A DNA stretch of 51,287 nucleotides from the NCBI GenBank assembly GCA_035477595.1, contig DATIKM010000091.1:1-51287 (forward strand), in the 5' to 3' direction. The notes beneath the pieces were generated by a model. That model did not search any database. It was not told the DNA's origin and was given only the letters and a program-made list of their open reading frames with translations. Every line of letters begins with the position of its first letter. Positions within the stretch are counted from its first letter, which is position 1. The DNA comes from DATIKM01 sp035477595. Lineage in GTDB: Bacteria; Armatimonadota; Chthonomonadetes; Chthonomonadales; CAJBBX01. Both the position numbers and the translations under genes were made by a program. Positions 9,375 to 17,204 of this stretch are shown here, piece after piece.

Positions 9375-10091
9375 GTGCCGATGTCAACGAAGCCGGGTGG
9401 GATGGGTGGTCCCCGGAGGCGCGCCGGCCTAAGCGAGAGCGTTGAGGAGTACCTCCAGACCATCTGGAGGCTCCAGCTCGCCGGCGGTGCTGTCGCGCCG
9501 GGGGCCATAGCGCAGCGCCTCGGCGTAGCACCGCCCTCGGTCACCCTGATGCTTCGTCGGTTGCAGGCCGAGGGGTTGGTGGAGCGCCGAGGCAACGCTG
9601 GGGTGCGGTGCACGGAGCGTGGAGCGGCCGTCGCGCACGCCGTTGTGCGGCGCCATCGGCTGCTGGAGCGCCTGCTGGTGGACCTGGTTCGCGTGCCGGC
9701 CTCCGAGGTTCACCAGCTTGCGTGCGACCTTGAGCACCGCATCCCCGACCCGATCGCCGACCGGATAGAGGACGCGCTGGGTGGTCCCGCGACGTGCCCG
9801 CATGGCAATCCCGTCGATGCCACTGCCGACGACGGAGCCTTGCGGCTCTGGGAGGCGGAGCAGGGGGCCTCCCTGCTGGTGGTTCGCGTGACCGACGAGC
9901 GCCCCGACTTCCTTGCCTATCTGGACTACCTGGGCCTGACGCCGGGGGCGCGGGTCACCCTCATGGGGCGGGCGCCGTTCGGCGGCATCTTGCACCTCAT
10001 GGTGGGAGACGCCCGGGGCACGGTGGCGGTCGGGGCCGATGTCGCCGGTGCGGTGTACGTCAGACCCATGATCGGGGAGCCTGCGGCATGA
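9375..10091 (+). CDS. DtxR/MntR-family metal-dependent transcriptional regulator
   Basis: The 238-residue protein has three parts. A winged helix (about 15-75) reads ESVEEYLQTIWRL, then AIAQRLGVAPPSVTLMLRRL. A metal-binding dimerisation helix region (about 85-140) contains VVRRHRLLERLL and the E/H-rich EVHQLACDLEHRIPD. A C-terminal FeoA/SH3-like domain (about 160-238) follows. This is the DtxR plan. Family members bind Fe(II) or Mn(II) and then repress uptake genes. GTG 9375 has gagagg seven bases upstream; ATG 9381 is an alternative. It overlaps the FeoB GTPase gene by ATGA and heads the transport operon. Which metal it senses cannot be read from the sequence. Confidence 0.9.
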   Translation: MPMSTKPGGMGGPRRRAGLSESVEEYLQTIWRLQLAGGAVAPGAIAQRLGVAPPSVTLMLRRLQAEGLVERRGNAGVRCTERGAAVAHAVVRRHRLLERLLVDLVRVPASEVHQLACDLEHRIPDPIADRIEDALGGPATCPHGNPVDATADDGALRLWEAEQGASLLVVRVTDERPDFLAYLDYLGLTPGARVTLMGRAPFGGILHLMVGDARGTVAVGADVAGAVYVRPMIGEPAA

Positions 10092-10684
10092 GAGTTCCGT
10101 TCTTCGACCTGGCCTTTGGGAGACGGCGTCGGCGGAGCGCGCCGCAGGAGGCGACGGCGCGCGGAGATGCCCCGCGGGTTGTCGTCGTCGGTACGCCGAA
10201 CGTTGGAAAGAGCGTGCTCTTCCACCGTCTCACCGGCGCCTATGTCACGGTCTCGAACTACCCGGGCACGACCGTCGAGGTGGCGCGCGGGCGCGCGCGC
10301 TTCGGAGGGCGCCAGGTGGAGGTCGTGGATACGCCGGGCCTGCACTCGCTCAGGACCCTCTCGGACGAGGAGCGTGTCGCAAGGCGGCTGCTCCTTGAGG
10401 AGCCGGCGATGGTAGTCCTGCACGTGGTGGACGCGAAGAACCTTGAGCGGATGCTCCCGTTCACGTTCCAGCTGCTTGAGGCGGGCCTGCCCGTGGTACT
10501 GGTGGCCAACATGATCGATGAGGCCGAGCGAGCGGGCCTGCGGATCGACGTGGAGGGACTGGAGCAGTCGCTGGGGATTCCGGTGGTTGGCACGGTGGCG
10601 GTGAGCGGCCGCGGGATCCCTCGACTGCGAGCCCTGCTCGATGAGCGCTGCCGCGAGCGGGCGCACGATCGCGTTGCGGTATAG
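10088..10684 (+). CDS. feoB: FeoB GTPase domain encoded as a separate protein
   Basis: At 198 residues it corresponds to only the cytoplasmic G domain of FeoB, the Fe(II)/Mn(II) uptake protein. All G motifs are present: G1 GTPNVGKS (35-42), G2 YPGTT (58-62), G3 DTPG (81-84), G4 NMID (141-144) and G5 SGRG (173-176). The N-terminus has a basic stretch (GRRRRR). The protein stops at TAG 10682 just where a normal FeoB would run on. The continuation LRYSSRVEEAL is in the +1 frame, inside the overlapping permease gene. Either FeoB is naturally split here, or a +1 frameshift or sequence error separates the halves. Confidence 0.9.
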   Translation: MRVPFFDLAFGRRRRRSAPQEATARGDAPRVVVVGTPNVGKSVLFHRLTGAYVTVSNYPGTTVEVARGRARFGGRQVEVVDTPGLHSLRTLSDEERVARRLLLEEPAMVVLHVVDAKNLERMLPFTFQLLEAGLPVVLVANMIDEAERAGLRIDVEGLEQSLGIPVVGTVAVSGRGIPRLRALLDERCRERAHDRVAV

Positions 10685-12107
10685 CTCGCGCGTCGAGGAG
10701 GCCCTCGCGCGCATCGAGCGCGAGTTGGAGGGCGCATACCGGTTCAGCCACCGGGCGATGGCGGTGCTGCTGTTGCAGGGCGATCTCGACGCCGACGAGG
10801 CCGTCGCACGGGCAGAGGGCGCGCGCTACGCGCGCATCGCGGAGGTCGTCCGAGCGGTGCGCGAGGAGTGCGGGCCTGAGTGCGAGGAGCTGCTGGGCAC
10901 TGCTCGGCGCGAGGCGGCATCTCAACTGGTGGCCACGCACGTCGAGGGCCCAACCACGGCTCGGCTGTCGTTCCAGGAGCGGCTGAGCCGCATCTGCACG
11001 TCGCCAGTCACGGGCGTGCCGGTGCTGATCTTCGTGCTCTGGGCGGGGCTCTACCAGTTTGTCGGCGTGTTTGGCGGCGGCACGCTCGTGGGGTTGCTTG
11101 AGGACGGCCTATTCGGTCAGATCATCAACCCGGCAGTCACCGCGTGGGTGCAGGCGGTTTCGCCTTGGCCTTGGCTATCAAGCCTGCTGGTCGGCGACTA
11201 CGGGGTCTGGACCCTCGGCATTACCTATAGCGTCGCCCTCATCTTCCCGATAGTCGGCACCTTCTTCCTTGCGTTTTCCGCGCTCGAGGACTCCGGCTAC
11301 TTCCCGCGGCTCGCCCTGCTGGTCGACCGGCTGTTCAAGGCGATAGGCCTGAGCGGCAAGGCCGTGATCCCCATCGTGCTGGGGTTCGGTTGCGACACCA
11401 TGGCGACGATGGTCACACGCATCCTGGAGACGCGGCGCGAGCGGCTGATCGCAACGTTCCTGCTCTCGCTGGCGATCCCGTGCTCCGCGCAGATCGGCGT
11501 GATGACGGCACTCCTCCACGACCACCCCGCCGCGTTCTGGATCTGGGGAGGCGTCGTGGCGGGTATTCTGTTGCTCATTGGGTACCTCACGTCGCGCCTG
11601 CTTCCCGGGGAGCCGTCACGGTTCGCGATGGAGATGCCGCCGCTCCGTCTGCCGCGATTGGGTAACATCCTCAGCAAGACGGTCGCCCGCATGCAGTGGT
11701 ACCTGATGGAGGTTCTGCCGCTATTCGTGGCTGCGAGCGTCGTGCTGTGGCTCGGCCAGTTGACGGGGGTGCTTCATTGGGCCCTCGCCGGTCTGGTACC
11801 CGTCGTCGGCCTTCTCGGTCTGCCCGATGCCGCCGCGGAGGCGTTCCTCCTGGGCTTCTTCCGGCGCGATTACGGGGCAGCGGGGCTCTATCGGCTCGAG
11901 GAGGTCGGTGCGCTGACCGGCAACCAGCTTCTTGTCGCGGTGGTGACGCTCACGATCTTCGTGCCCTGCGTGGCACAGCTTCTGATGACGAAGAAGGAGC
12001 GGGGCACCCGCGCGGCGATCAGCATGGCCGCCTTCATCTTCCCGTTTGCGATCTTGACGGGGGCCGTCCTCAACTGGACGCTCCATGCCCTCGGCGTGTC
12101 GCTGTAG
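10641..12107 (+). CDS. feoB: FeoB membrane permease domain encoded as a separate protein
   Basis: This 488-residue protein begins with the FeoB linker helices (RVEEALARIERELE, ~17-30) and continues into the membrane domain with about eight to ten spans. The two inverted gate regions are visible: GFGCDTMATMVTR (248-260, C251) with AIPCSAQIG (C281) after it, and FVPCVAQL near 445. The usual Fe(II) FeoB reads GFGCNVPA at the first gate; here it is GCDTMA, as in some FeoB relatives thought to handle other metals. The ATG lies inside the GTPase gene (44-base overlap) and has no strong ribosome-binding site, so coupling or frameshifting is plausible. Confidence 0.9.
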   Translation: MSAAASGRTIALRYSSRVEEALARIERELEGAYRFSHRAMAVLLLQGDLDADEAVARAEGARYARIAEVVRAVREECGPECEELLGTARREAASQLVATHVEGPTTARLSFQERLSRICTSPVTGVPVLIFVLWAGLYQFVGVFGGGTLVGLLEDGLFGQIINPAVTAWVQAVSPWPWLSSLLVGDYGVWTLGITYSVALIFPIVGTFFLAFSALEDSGYFPRLALLVDRLFKAIGLSGKAVIPIVLGFGCDTMATMVTRILETRRERLIATFLLSLAIPCSAQIGVMTALLHDHPAAFWIWGGVVAGILLLIGYLTSRLLPGEPSRFAMEMPPLRLPRLGNILSKTVARMQWYLMEVLPLFVAASVVLWLGQLTGVLHWALAGLVPVVGLLGLPDAAAEAFLLGFFRRDYGAAGLYRLEEVGALTGNQLLVAVVTLTIFVPCVAQLLMTKKERGTRAAISMAAFIFPFAILTGAVLNWTLHALGVSL

Positions 12108-12119
12108 GTCCCGGCCAGA

Positions 12120-12350
12120 ATGGAAGCAGGCTGTCAGCGCGACCCAGAGGAGCCCGTGGTCACCGTGTGCAGCTTCTGCGGGCTCTCGTTCGAGCAGAAT
12201 GAGGCCGGGTCGCATTGTGGTCGATGCAGCACTCTGCTCGGGTGCAAGCTGGTTCGGTGCCCCGGGTGCGGTTACGGGATGCCCAGACCGACCGGGCTAT
12301 CCCGCTACCTGGAGCGATGGCGAAGGAGCCGAGATGCGGGAAGGCGCTGA
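12120..12350 (+). CDS. small Cys-rich (zinc-ribbon-like) protein of the feo operon
   Basis: I do not recognise this 76-residue protein. It carries seven cysteines and one histidine in ribbon-like order: CSFC (17/20), HCGRC (32/33/36), C42 and CPGC (47/50), ending in GYGMPRP and a basic tail RYLERWRRSRDAGRR. It sits 12 bases after the permease and overlaps feoA by 17 bases, so it belongs to the operon. Possible roles are metal delivery, redox sensing or a FeoC-like accessory function; none is shown. The start is uncertain: ATG 12120 has no ribosome-binding site, while GTG 12156 or 12165 follow agaggag and keep all but one of the cysteines (C5 is lost). Confidence 0.75.
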   Translation: MEAGCQRDPEEPVVTVCSFCGLSFEQNEAGSHCGRCSTLLGCKLVRCPGCGYGMPRPTGLSRYLERWRRSRDAGRR

Positions 12351-12657
12351 GGGCGGGACGGCACACACGGTACCGCTCGCCCACCTCCGGTGCGGTGACA
12401 GCGGCGTTGTGGCCACGCTGGGCTCCACCACGTCGCACGAGCGCGCGAAGCTCATCGCACTGGGGCTGGCTCCCGGCGCGACGGTGCGCGTACTGCAGCG
12501 CTTTCCCGCGTTCGTCGTGGCGTGCGGCCACACGCAAGTGGCCCTCGATCGCGAGACCGCACACGACGTGCGTGTGCGCCCTGGCGAAGCGGCTCCGCGC
12601 GCTCCCGGCGGATGGCGTGCCCGTTGGCGCGGCATGGGCAGGCGCCATGCAGGATGA
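12334..12657 (+). CDS. feoA: FeoA-domain protein
   Basis: FeoA proteins are small SH3-like partners of FeoB. The 107-residue product contains the typical order: VPLAHLRCGDSGVVATL, then ERAKLIALGLAPGATVRVLQR, then FVVACGHTQVALDRETAHDVRV. A basic tail (WRARWRGMGRRH) follows the domain. ATG 12334 has aaggag five bases upstream and overlaps the Cys-rich gene by 17 bases. Unusually, feoA lies downstream of feoB, not upstream. It also overlaps the methyltransferase gene by 11 bases. Confidence 0.88.
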   Translation: MREGAEGGTAHTVPLAHLRCGDSGVVATLGSTTSHERAKLIALGLAPGATVRVLQRFPAFVVACGHTQVALDRETAHDVRVRPGEAAPRAPGGWRARWRGMGRRHAG

Positions 12658-13423
12658 GGGTGGGACCGCGTTCGGCGAGATCGCGCCCTTCTACGACGAG
12701 CTGATGCGCGGGGTGCCCTACGGCATGTGGGTCCGCTACCTGCAGGACATTCTGCAGCACCGGGGCGCCGATGCGCGTCGCGTAATAGACCTTGCCTGCG
12801 GTACCGGCAACGTGGCGTTCCGTCTCGCTGAGTGCGGCTATGAGGTGACGGGGGTCGACATCTCGGCGGCGATGGTTGGCGAGGCGCGCCGCAAGGCCGC
12901 CGCGAACCGGTCAGGCGTTGCATTCGAAGTGCAGGACGCCGCCGATCTGCGCCTCTTGCCGCCGCCGTACGACCTCTGCGTCAGCTTCTTCGACAGCCTG
13001 AACAACATCACGCGCTCCGATCGGCTGCTGAGCGCCATGCGCTCCGTCTGCGAGCATCTCGTGCCGGGCGGGCTATTCGTCTTCGACGTGAACACCCGGT
13101 ACGCCCTCGAGAACCGCTACTTCGACCAGGCATGCAGCGACCCGCGCGAGCGACTCCGCTACAACTGGCGAAGCGATTTCGATCCGGTGACGCGGCTATG
13201 CACGATCAGCATGCAGTTCTGGCTGCGCGAGGAGGGGGGCGCCACGCGGGAGTTCCATGAGACGCATGTGCAGTACGCCTACGAGGAGGGCGAGCTGAGA
13301 CGCCTGCTGCAGCAGGCAGGTTTCGCGGACATCGAGGCCTTCCACGCGTACACGCTCCGCCCTGTGCAGCCGTGCACCGACCGCATGTTCGTGGTGGCAT
13401 CGCGACCGGCGGCGTGTACCTGA
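12647..13423 (+). CDS. class I SAM-dependent methyltransferase
   Basis: The 258-residue protein carries motif I at 47-58 (IDLACGTGNVAF), the acidic end of strand beta2 in EVTGVDIS, and FFDSLNNI and LVPGGLFVFDVNT later. This fits the small-molecule Rossmann methyltransferases of the UbiE/SAM-dependent type. The substrate is unknown. ATG 12647 overlaps the feoA end by 11 bases, so it is co-transcribed with the metal-uptake genes, though no functional link is evident. A hairpin follows the stop codon. Confidence 0.88.
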   Translation: MQDEGGTAFGEIAPFYDELMRGVPYGMWVRYLQDILQHRGADARRVIDLACGTGNVAFRLAECGYEVTGVDISAAMVGEARRKAAANRSGVAFEVQDAADLRLLPPPYDLCVSFFDSLNNITRSDRLLSAMRSVCEHLVPGGLFVFDVNTRYALENRYFDQACSDPRERLRYNWRSDFDPVTRLCTISMQFWLREEGGATREFHETHVQYAYEEGELRRLLQQAGFADIEAFHAYTLRPVQPCTDRMFVVASRPAACT

Positions 13424-13426
13424 GGT

Positions 13427-13461
13427 GCGCGACTCCCGCTCGAGGAGGGCAGGGGTCGCGC
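13427..13461. terminator. hairpin between convergent genes
   Basis: GCGCGAC (13427-13433) pairs with GTCGCGC (13455-13461), with further TCCC/GGG pairing inside. It starts four bases after the methyltransferase stop and lies before the tldD stop on the other strand. It has no T-run, so a two-way, GC-rich terminator is only inferred from position. Confidence 0.4.
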
Positions 13462-13486
13462 AAGCCGCGTCGGCGATGGCTCGATC

Positions 13487-14926
13487 CTACCGCGCTGCCC
13501 CAACGCGCACGTTACGGAACCGCGCCGGAGCGGCCCCGTGCGTCATCTGGGCGATCTGCATCGGGTCGCCCTTCCCGCAGTTCATCACGCCGTTCGGCAC
13601 CCAGTGGCGCTCGTCGCACACCGCATCGCAGGAGCCCCAGAATGCGGTGGTCATGCTCTGGTACGTCACGTTCTTCAGCATGCCGACGATTTTGCCGCGC
13701 TTGATCTCCCAGAACGCATCGCCGCCGAACTGGAAGTTGCAGCGCATCTGGTCGATTGAGAACGAGCCCATGCCCTCGATGTAGATGCCGTCATCCGTGT
13801 CGGAGATCAGCTCGTCGAGCGAGAGCGGCTCCGTCCCCGGCATGAGCGACAGATTCGGTATCCGCACGATCGGTATGCTGCCCCAGTGGTCTGCCCGGCA
13901 CCCGCCGGTGCTGCGCTCGAGCCCGATCTCGCCGGCCACCTCGCGGCTCGTGCTGTAGCCCGCGAACTCGCCGTTCTCCACGATGAACCACCGCTGGCCT
14001 GGCACGCCGTCGTCGTCGAACCCCATCGTGGCGAGCCCCCCAGGCAGCGTGTTGTCGGCCACGAAGCTCACTCGGGGCGAACCGTAACGGAGGGCGCGCA
14101 GCTTGTCGGGTGTGGCGAAACTGCGGCCGGCCAGCGACTCCTCGTAGCCGAGCGCGCGGTCGAGCTCCGTCGCGTGCCCCACCGACTCATGGATGGTGAG
14201 AGCCAGGTTGAGCGGGTCGAGGACCAGGTCCCGGACGCCCACCGGGCACTCGCGAGCGTAGAGGTGCTCGATCGCCTGCTCGGCGACCCGCGGAGCGTTC
14301 GCCAGCAGGGCGGCGCCGTCGATGTTCTCGTATCCGGCAGTTCGGGGCGGCGGCATGTAGGAGCGAGTCTTGGCGTCTCCCTCGCCTACCGCGGTCGCCT
14401 GGTAGCCTGCCGCTGTGGTGACTACGTCGCTCGACAGGTCCGACCCATCCGAGTTGACGTAGAGCCGCTCGTCCCGTCGGAGCGTCATGAAGGCCTGCGC
14501 CTTCTGGATCCCCTTGTGCTTCCGGAGCTCGCGGTTCACGTCCAGCAGGAGGCCCACCTTCTGGTCCAGCGGAACCGCAAACGGGTCCTGAGCGCACGCA
14601 GTGCGAAACGCCTCCTGACGGACGGGCTCCGGCACCAGGCGAACAGGCGCGAGGAGCGCGGTGGCGCTCGCCCTCGCGACGTCGACAGCGAGCGCGGCCA
14701 CGCGCATCGCCTCCTCGCGGTCGACCACGCCCGACCCCGCGAATCCCCAGGCGCCGCGGAAGAGGACTCGCACGCCCAGACCGTAGTCCTCGGTGTCGGA
14801 GATGCCGCTGACCCTCTCGTCCTCCGTCGACAGGTTCTGCCGGAGGTAGCGGACCACGCGCACATCGGCGTACTCGGCGCCGCGCTGCAGTGCGGTATCC
14901 AGGGCGAGCTGCGCTACTTCCTTCAT
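13487..14926 (-). CDS. tldD: TldD/PmbA-family metalloprotease, TldD type
   Basis: TldD is the zinc protease half of the TldD/TldE complex, which degrades unfolded peptides and matures some ribosomal peptides such as microcin B17. The 479-residue protein has the HExxxH zinc motif HESVGH at 246-251. It also has LDPLNLALTIHESVGHATEL, the GFDDDGVPGQR stretch and the C-terminal GGDAFWEI and GSCDAVCDE regions. The minus-strand ATG at 14926 has ggagga about six bases before it; the frame stays open upstream without homology. The inactive partner TldE/PmbA is not visible in this window. Confidence 0.94.
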   Translation of the reverse strand: MKEVAQLALDTALQRGAEYADVRVVRYLRQNLSTEDERVSGISDTEDYGLGVRVLFRGAWGFAGSGVVDREEAMRVAALAVDVARASATALLAPVRLVPEPVRQEAFRTACAQDPFAVPLDQKVGLLLDVNRELRKHKGIQKAQAFMTLRRDERLYVNSDGSDLSSDVVTTAAGYQATAVGEGDAKTRSYMPPPRTAGYENIDGAALLANAPRVAEQAIEHLYARECPVGVRDLVLDPLNLALTIHESVGHATELDRALGYEESLAGRSFATPDKLRALRYGSPRVSFVADNTLPGGLATMGFDDDGVPGQRWFIVENGEFAGYSTSREVAGEIGLERSTGGCRADHWGSIPIVRIPNLSLMPGTEPLSLDELISDTDDGIYIEGMGSFSIDQMRCNFQFGGDAFWEIKRGKIVGMLKNVTYQSMTTAFWGSCDAVCDERHWVPNGVMNCGKGDPMQIAQMTHGAAPARFRNVRVGAAR

Positions 14927-15153
14927 GGGCTCCTCCGATGCGCGCCAACTCGCGCGCTCCATGGTTCTGCATCCATCGAACCTGGCGGCGGGTCCTCGCC
15001 GCGCAGCCACGTCAGGCGCTCTGCCTCAGCTCCATCGGCAGTCAGCGGCCGGACCTGCTCGCGCTCGTAGCGCATCGCGTCCGCAGACTCGCGGTGCGCC
15101 TGCTTCGCGGGTGTGGGCCCTGCAGACGTCAGGTTCGCGCGTCATTGGGCGGG

Positions 15154-15627
15154 TCACAGGATGTCCATACTGGGCGGCTCTTGTCCGCGCTGAGACGCTA
15201 TGGCGGCGATCTGTCCGCGGTGGTGGAAGTCATGGGTGACCACGTGCAGCAGGATGCGCGCCACCGCGGCGCGACGCGGCACGCCGTCGGACAAGGCGTA
15301 GACCACGGTGCGGCGCAGCGCTTCGTCGTTGAGGCCAGCCACGGCCGCCATCGTTCTGCCATGCACCTGCGCGGCGCGCTCGCGGAGCGCATCGGCGTCC
15401 TCCACTGACGATGGAGGCAGCGGTTCGCGGCCGCCGATCGCGCGCTGAACCCAGTACTCCTCGGCATCCAGGCAGTGCAGGAGCACACCAGCGAGCGAAC
15501 CGAATGCAGGACCGATCGGGCGCGACCGCTCCTCGTCCGTCAGGCTAGTGAGGAAGTCCAGGCAGCGCGACCGGCGGTCGTAGTGGAGGGCCAGGATATC
15601 GCGAACGACGTCGGCAGTGAGGCTCAT
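15154..15627 (-). CDS. DinB-family metal-binding protein
   Basis: This 157-residue four-helix-bundle protein has the three-histidine site of the DinB/YfiT superfamily: H51 in LLHCLDAEEYW, then H131 and H135 in THDFHHRGQI. Family members act as thiol transferases or metal-dependent hydrolases, often in stress responses; the substrate cannot be read. It follows the NUDIX gene by 27 bases on the same strand and is probably co-transcribed with it. Confidence 0.87.
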   Translation of the reverse strand: MSLTADVVRDILALHYDRRSRCLDFLTSLTDEERSRPIGPAFGSLAGVLLHCLDAEEYWVQRAIGGREPLPPSSVEDADALRERAAQVHGRTMAAVAGLNDEALRRTVVYALSDGVPRRAAVARILLHVVTHDFHHRGQIAAIASQRGQEPPSMDIL

Positions 15628-15654
15628 ACGGTGTTCACCTGTGTGTGGTGCCGC

Positions 15655-16116
15655 TCAAGGCTCGCCATCGACCACGTAGCGGAGCGTGGCCGGCCCTGCC
15701 GGCCCGTCCTCCAGCACGGCATCGAACAGACGCTCCGGCAGACGCGGGCGGACAAGCACGTCGTCACGTGAGAGCTCGAACGTGCGAACGTGCTCGCCGT
15801 CGCGCGGCGTTGCTGGCAGCGGGGCCGCGGCATCGATCCGCGCCCCGAAGTAGACCGCGATCTCGTGGAGGGCGCGGCCACGGCGCCGAAAGTGCGCCTC
15901 CCCGATGTAGAGCGGCAGGCCAACGATCGCCTCGATGCCAGTTTCCTCCGCGAACTCGCGCGCGGCGGTGCGTGCCGGTGCTTCATCCGGCTCGATGCGG
16001 CCGCCTGGCATCCGTAGGAACTGGTCATCCGGGGCTAGGCGTTCGTCCTCCTGAACGAGCAGGCGCTCTCCACGCCAGATGATGAGCCGGGCGACGCGCA
16101 CCACACGCTTGCTCAC
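15655..16116 (-). CDS. NUDIX hydrolase
   Basis: NUDIX enzymes hydrolyse nucleoside diphosphates linked to another group. The 153-residue protein contains a complete NUDIX box at 38-60: GG-x5-E-x7-REFAEETG. The N-terminal strand VVRVARLIIWRGERLLVQ and FLRMPGGRIEP are typical. The start is GTG 16116 on the minus strand, and its GTGA overlaps the stop of a short upstream frame (see 16113-16387). The substrate is unknown. It lies directly upstream of the DinB-like gene. Confidence 0.9.
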   Translation of the reverse strand: MSKRVVRVARLIIWRGERLLVQEDERLAPDDQFLRMPGGRIEPDEAPARTAAREFAEETGIEAIVGLPLYIGEAHFRRRGRALHEIAVYFGARIDAAAPLPATPRDGEHVRTFELSRDDVLVRPRLPERLFDAVLEDGPAGPATLRYVVDGEP

Positions 16117-16387
16117 GGGTCCGCCCTTTTCCTGCCGCCCAGTTCACTACGCCGCCGGCCAGTAGCGTCGTGCCAGATCGCGGCGATGCGGTGACGCTGG
16201 GGAGACGCGAAGGGCAGAGCTGCCACACCGTGTCCCGCTACCCAGCCCAGGTCGTCCCTGCCATCGTGCAGCGCAGGGCGACCCAGACCTCGACGCCATC
16301 GTTGCCAGGGCACGCGCGCCGGGGAACGGCCGCCGCCGGCGCTCGAAGAACGGGATCACTGTAGCGACCGTGCGTGCTTCCAAGCAT
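16113..16387 (-). pseudogene. possible frameshifted small gene upstream of NUDIX
   Basis: Two minus-strand frames look like parts of one protein. The first runs from ATG 16387 (MLGSTHGRYSDP) through NDGVEVWVALRCTMAGTTWAG to a stop at 16238. The second continues with GWVAGHGVAALPFASPQR and HRIAAIWHDATG and ends in a GTGA overlap with the NUDIX start. The coupling-style overlap argues that the second frame was once translated. I recognise no family. It may equally be non-coding. Confidence 0.25.
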
Positions 16388-16432
16388 CACCTCCGAGACC
16401 AGCACGGCCCAAGGACGGGGTGGCTCGCGGCG

Positions 16433-16540
16433 TCATGGCAGGTCGCGTCGGTGGATGCGGTGCCAGGCGGGAAGGATGGCCGCGATGGGCGGGGCGTCGC
16501 AGGCCAGTCGCTCCTCGTCGGGTGTCAGCTTCGTTGACAT
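16433..16540 (-). CDS. doubtful 35-residue ORF
   Basis: A minus-strand frame from ATG 16540 encodes MSTKLTPDEERLACDAPP, then IAAILPAWHRIHRRDLP. The composition looks protein-like and codon use matches the neighbours. However, no ribosome-binding site is seen, and its start overlaps the tRNA promoter on the other strand. It may be the tail of a lost gene. The rest of 16117-16573 shows nothing else that I can support. Confidence 0.2.
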   Translation of the reverse strand: MSTKLTPDEERLACDAPPIAAILPAWHRIHRRDLP

Positions 16541-16562
16541 GCACAAGGGCCGGCAGTATAAT
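16534..16562 (+). promoter_or_regulatory. consensus sigma70 promoter of tRNA-Pro
   Basis: A perfect TTGACA (16534-16539) and a perfect TATAAT (16557-16562) are separated by 17 bases. Transcription would start near 16569, about five bases before the mature tRNA 5' end. This is the strongest promoter in the window and shows that the organism uses a conventional housekeeping sigma factor consensus. Confidence 0.9.
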
Positions 16563-16573
16563 GAGCGAGCCGC

Positions 16574-16650
16574 CGGGGTGTAGCTCAGTATGGTAGAGTG
16601 CCTGGATGGGGGCCAGGAGGTCCGCGGTTCAAGTCCGCGCACCCCGACCA
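16574..16650 (+). tRNA. tRNA-Pro, anticodon GGG
   Basis: A full cloverleaf can be folded. The acceptor CGGGGTG (16574-16580) pairs with CACCCCG (16640-16646); discriminator A is at 16647 and an encoded CCA at 16648-16650. The anticodon stem is CCTGG/CCAGG with loop ATGGGGG, giving anticodon GGG at 16608-16610, and the T-arm contains GGTTCAAGTCC. The acceptor with its 5' C is typical of bacterial tRNA-Pro. The 32-38 loop pair is A-G, not the A-U usual in tRNA-Pro(GGG). Confidence 0.96.
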
Positions 16651-16721
16651 ATCTGAAGACCGTCCTTGACCGTCGCTGTGTGGCGGTGTGAGGGCGGCCT
16701 TTCTGTGCCTTGAGTCCAGCG

Positions 16722-17204
16722 CTACTCCGCTGGTCGTTCCGGCTGGCTCGCAGCGGGCGCCGGTTCTCGTGCGACCACGGCGTGCACCAGAAGGATCACC
16801 ACGGCGCAGGTGATGGCGGCGTCCGCGATGTTGAAGATGGGCCACACGTGCACGTCGAAGTAGTCGCGCACGTGTCCGAAGCGCAGCCTGTCGGCGAGGT
16901 TGCCGATGGCCCCTCCCAAGGCTAGCGACAGCGCCGCGCTTGGCCAGAGCAGAGTCTGCTGGTACCGATGGTAGGCGTAGACGAGCGCCACGACGGCCAC
17001 CGACGCGCAGGCAATGAACAGGTCATTGCGGCCCTGCATCAGGCTGAATGCTCCGCCGGTGTTGCGTGTCGGCGTGATGGAGAGCAGCGAGCCTAGGACC
17101 GGGACGCTGGCCCCCTCGGGCACACTGGCCGAGACGGCCGCTTTGGTGATGGCATCCGCAGCGATGACCACCAGAGCCAGCGCGTAGAAGCCGGTTGCCG
17201 TCAT
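16722..17204 (-). CDS. lspA: lipoprotein signal peptidase
   Basis: LspA is the membrane aspartyl protease (signal peptidase II) that cleaves prolipoproteins after lipid attachment. The 160-residue protein has four membrane spans and the family motifs NTGGAFS (48-54), GNLADR with catalytic D105, and FNIADA with catalytic D128. ATG 17204 overlaps the stop of the DksA/TraR gene (ATGA), with aaagg just upstream. The frame extends further upstream without signal. It is the last gene of an ileS-traR-lspA operon, an arrangement seen in several phyla. Confidence 0.94.
   Translation of the reverse strand: MTATGFYALALVVIAADAITKAAVSASVPEGASVPVLGSLLSITPTRNTGGAFSLMQGRNDLFIACASVAVVALVYAYHRYQQTLLWPSAALSLALGGAIGNLADRLRFGHVRDYFDVHVWPIFNIADAAITCAVVILLVHAVVAREPAPAASQPERPAE

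Noticed and set aside
13886..15070. A 394-residue plus-strand frame opposite tldD
   Set aside because: Antisense shadow; tldD on the minus strand has the zinc motif and conserved domains.
16433..16845. Minus-strand reading frames running through the tRNA (MVGVRGLEPRTS type)
   Set aside because: This is the well-known artefact of reading a tRNA antisense; it carries no protein signal.
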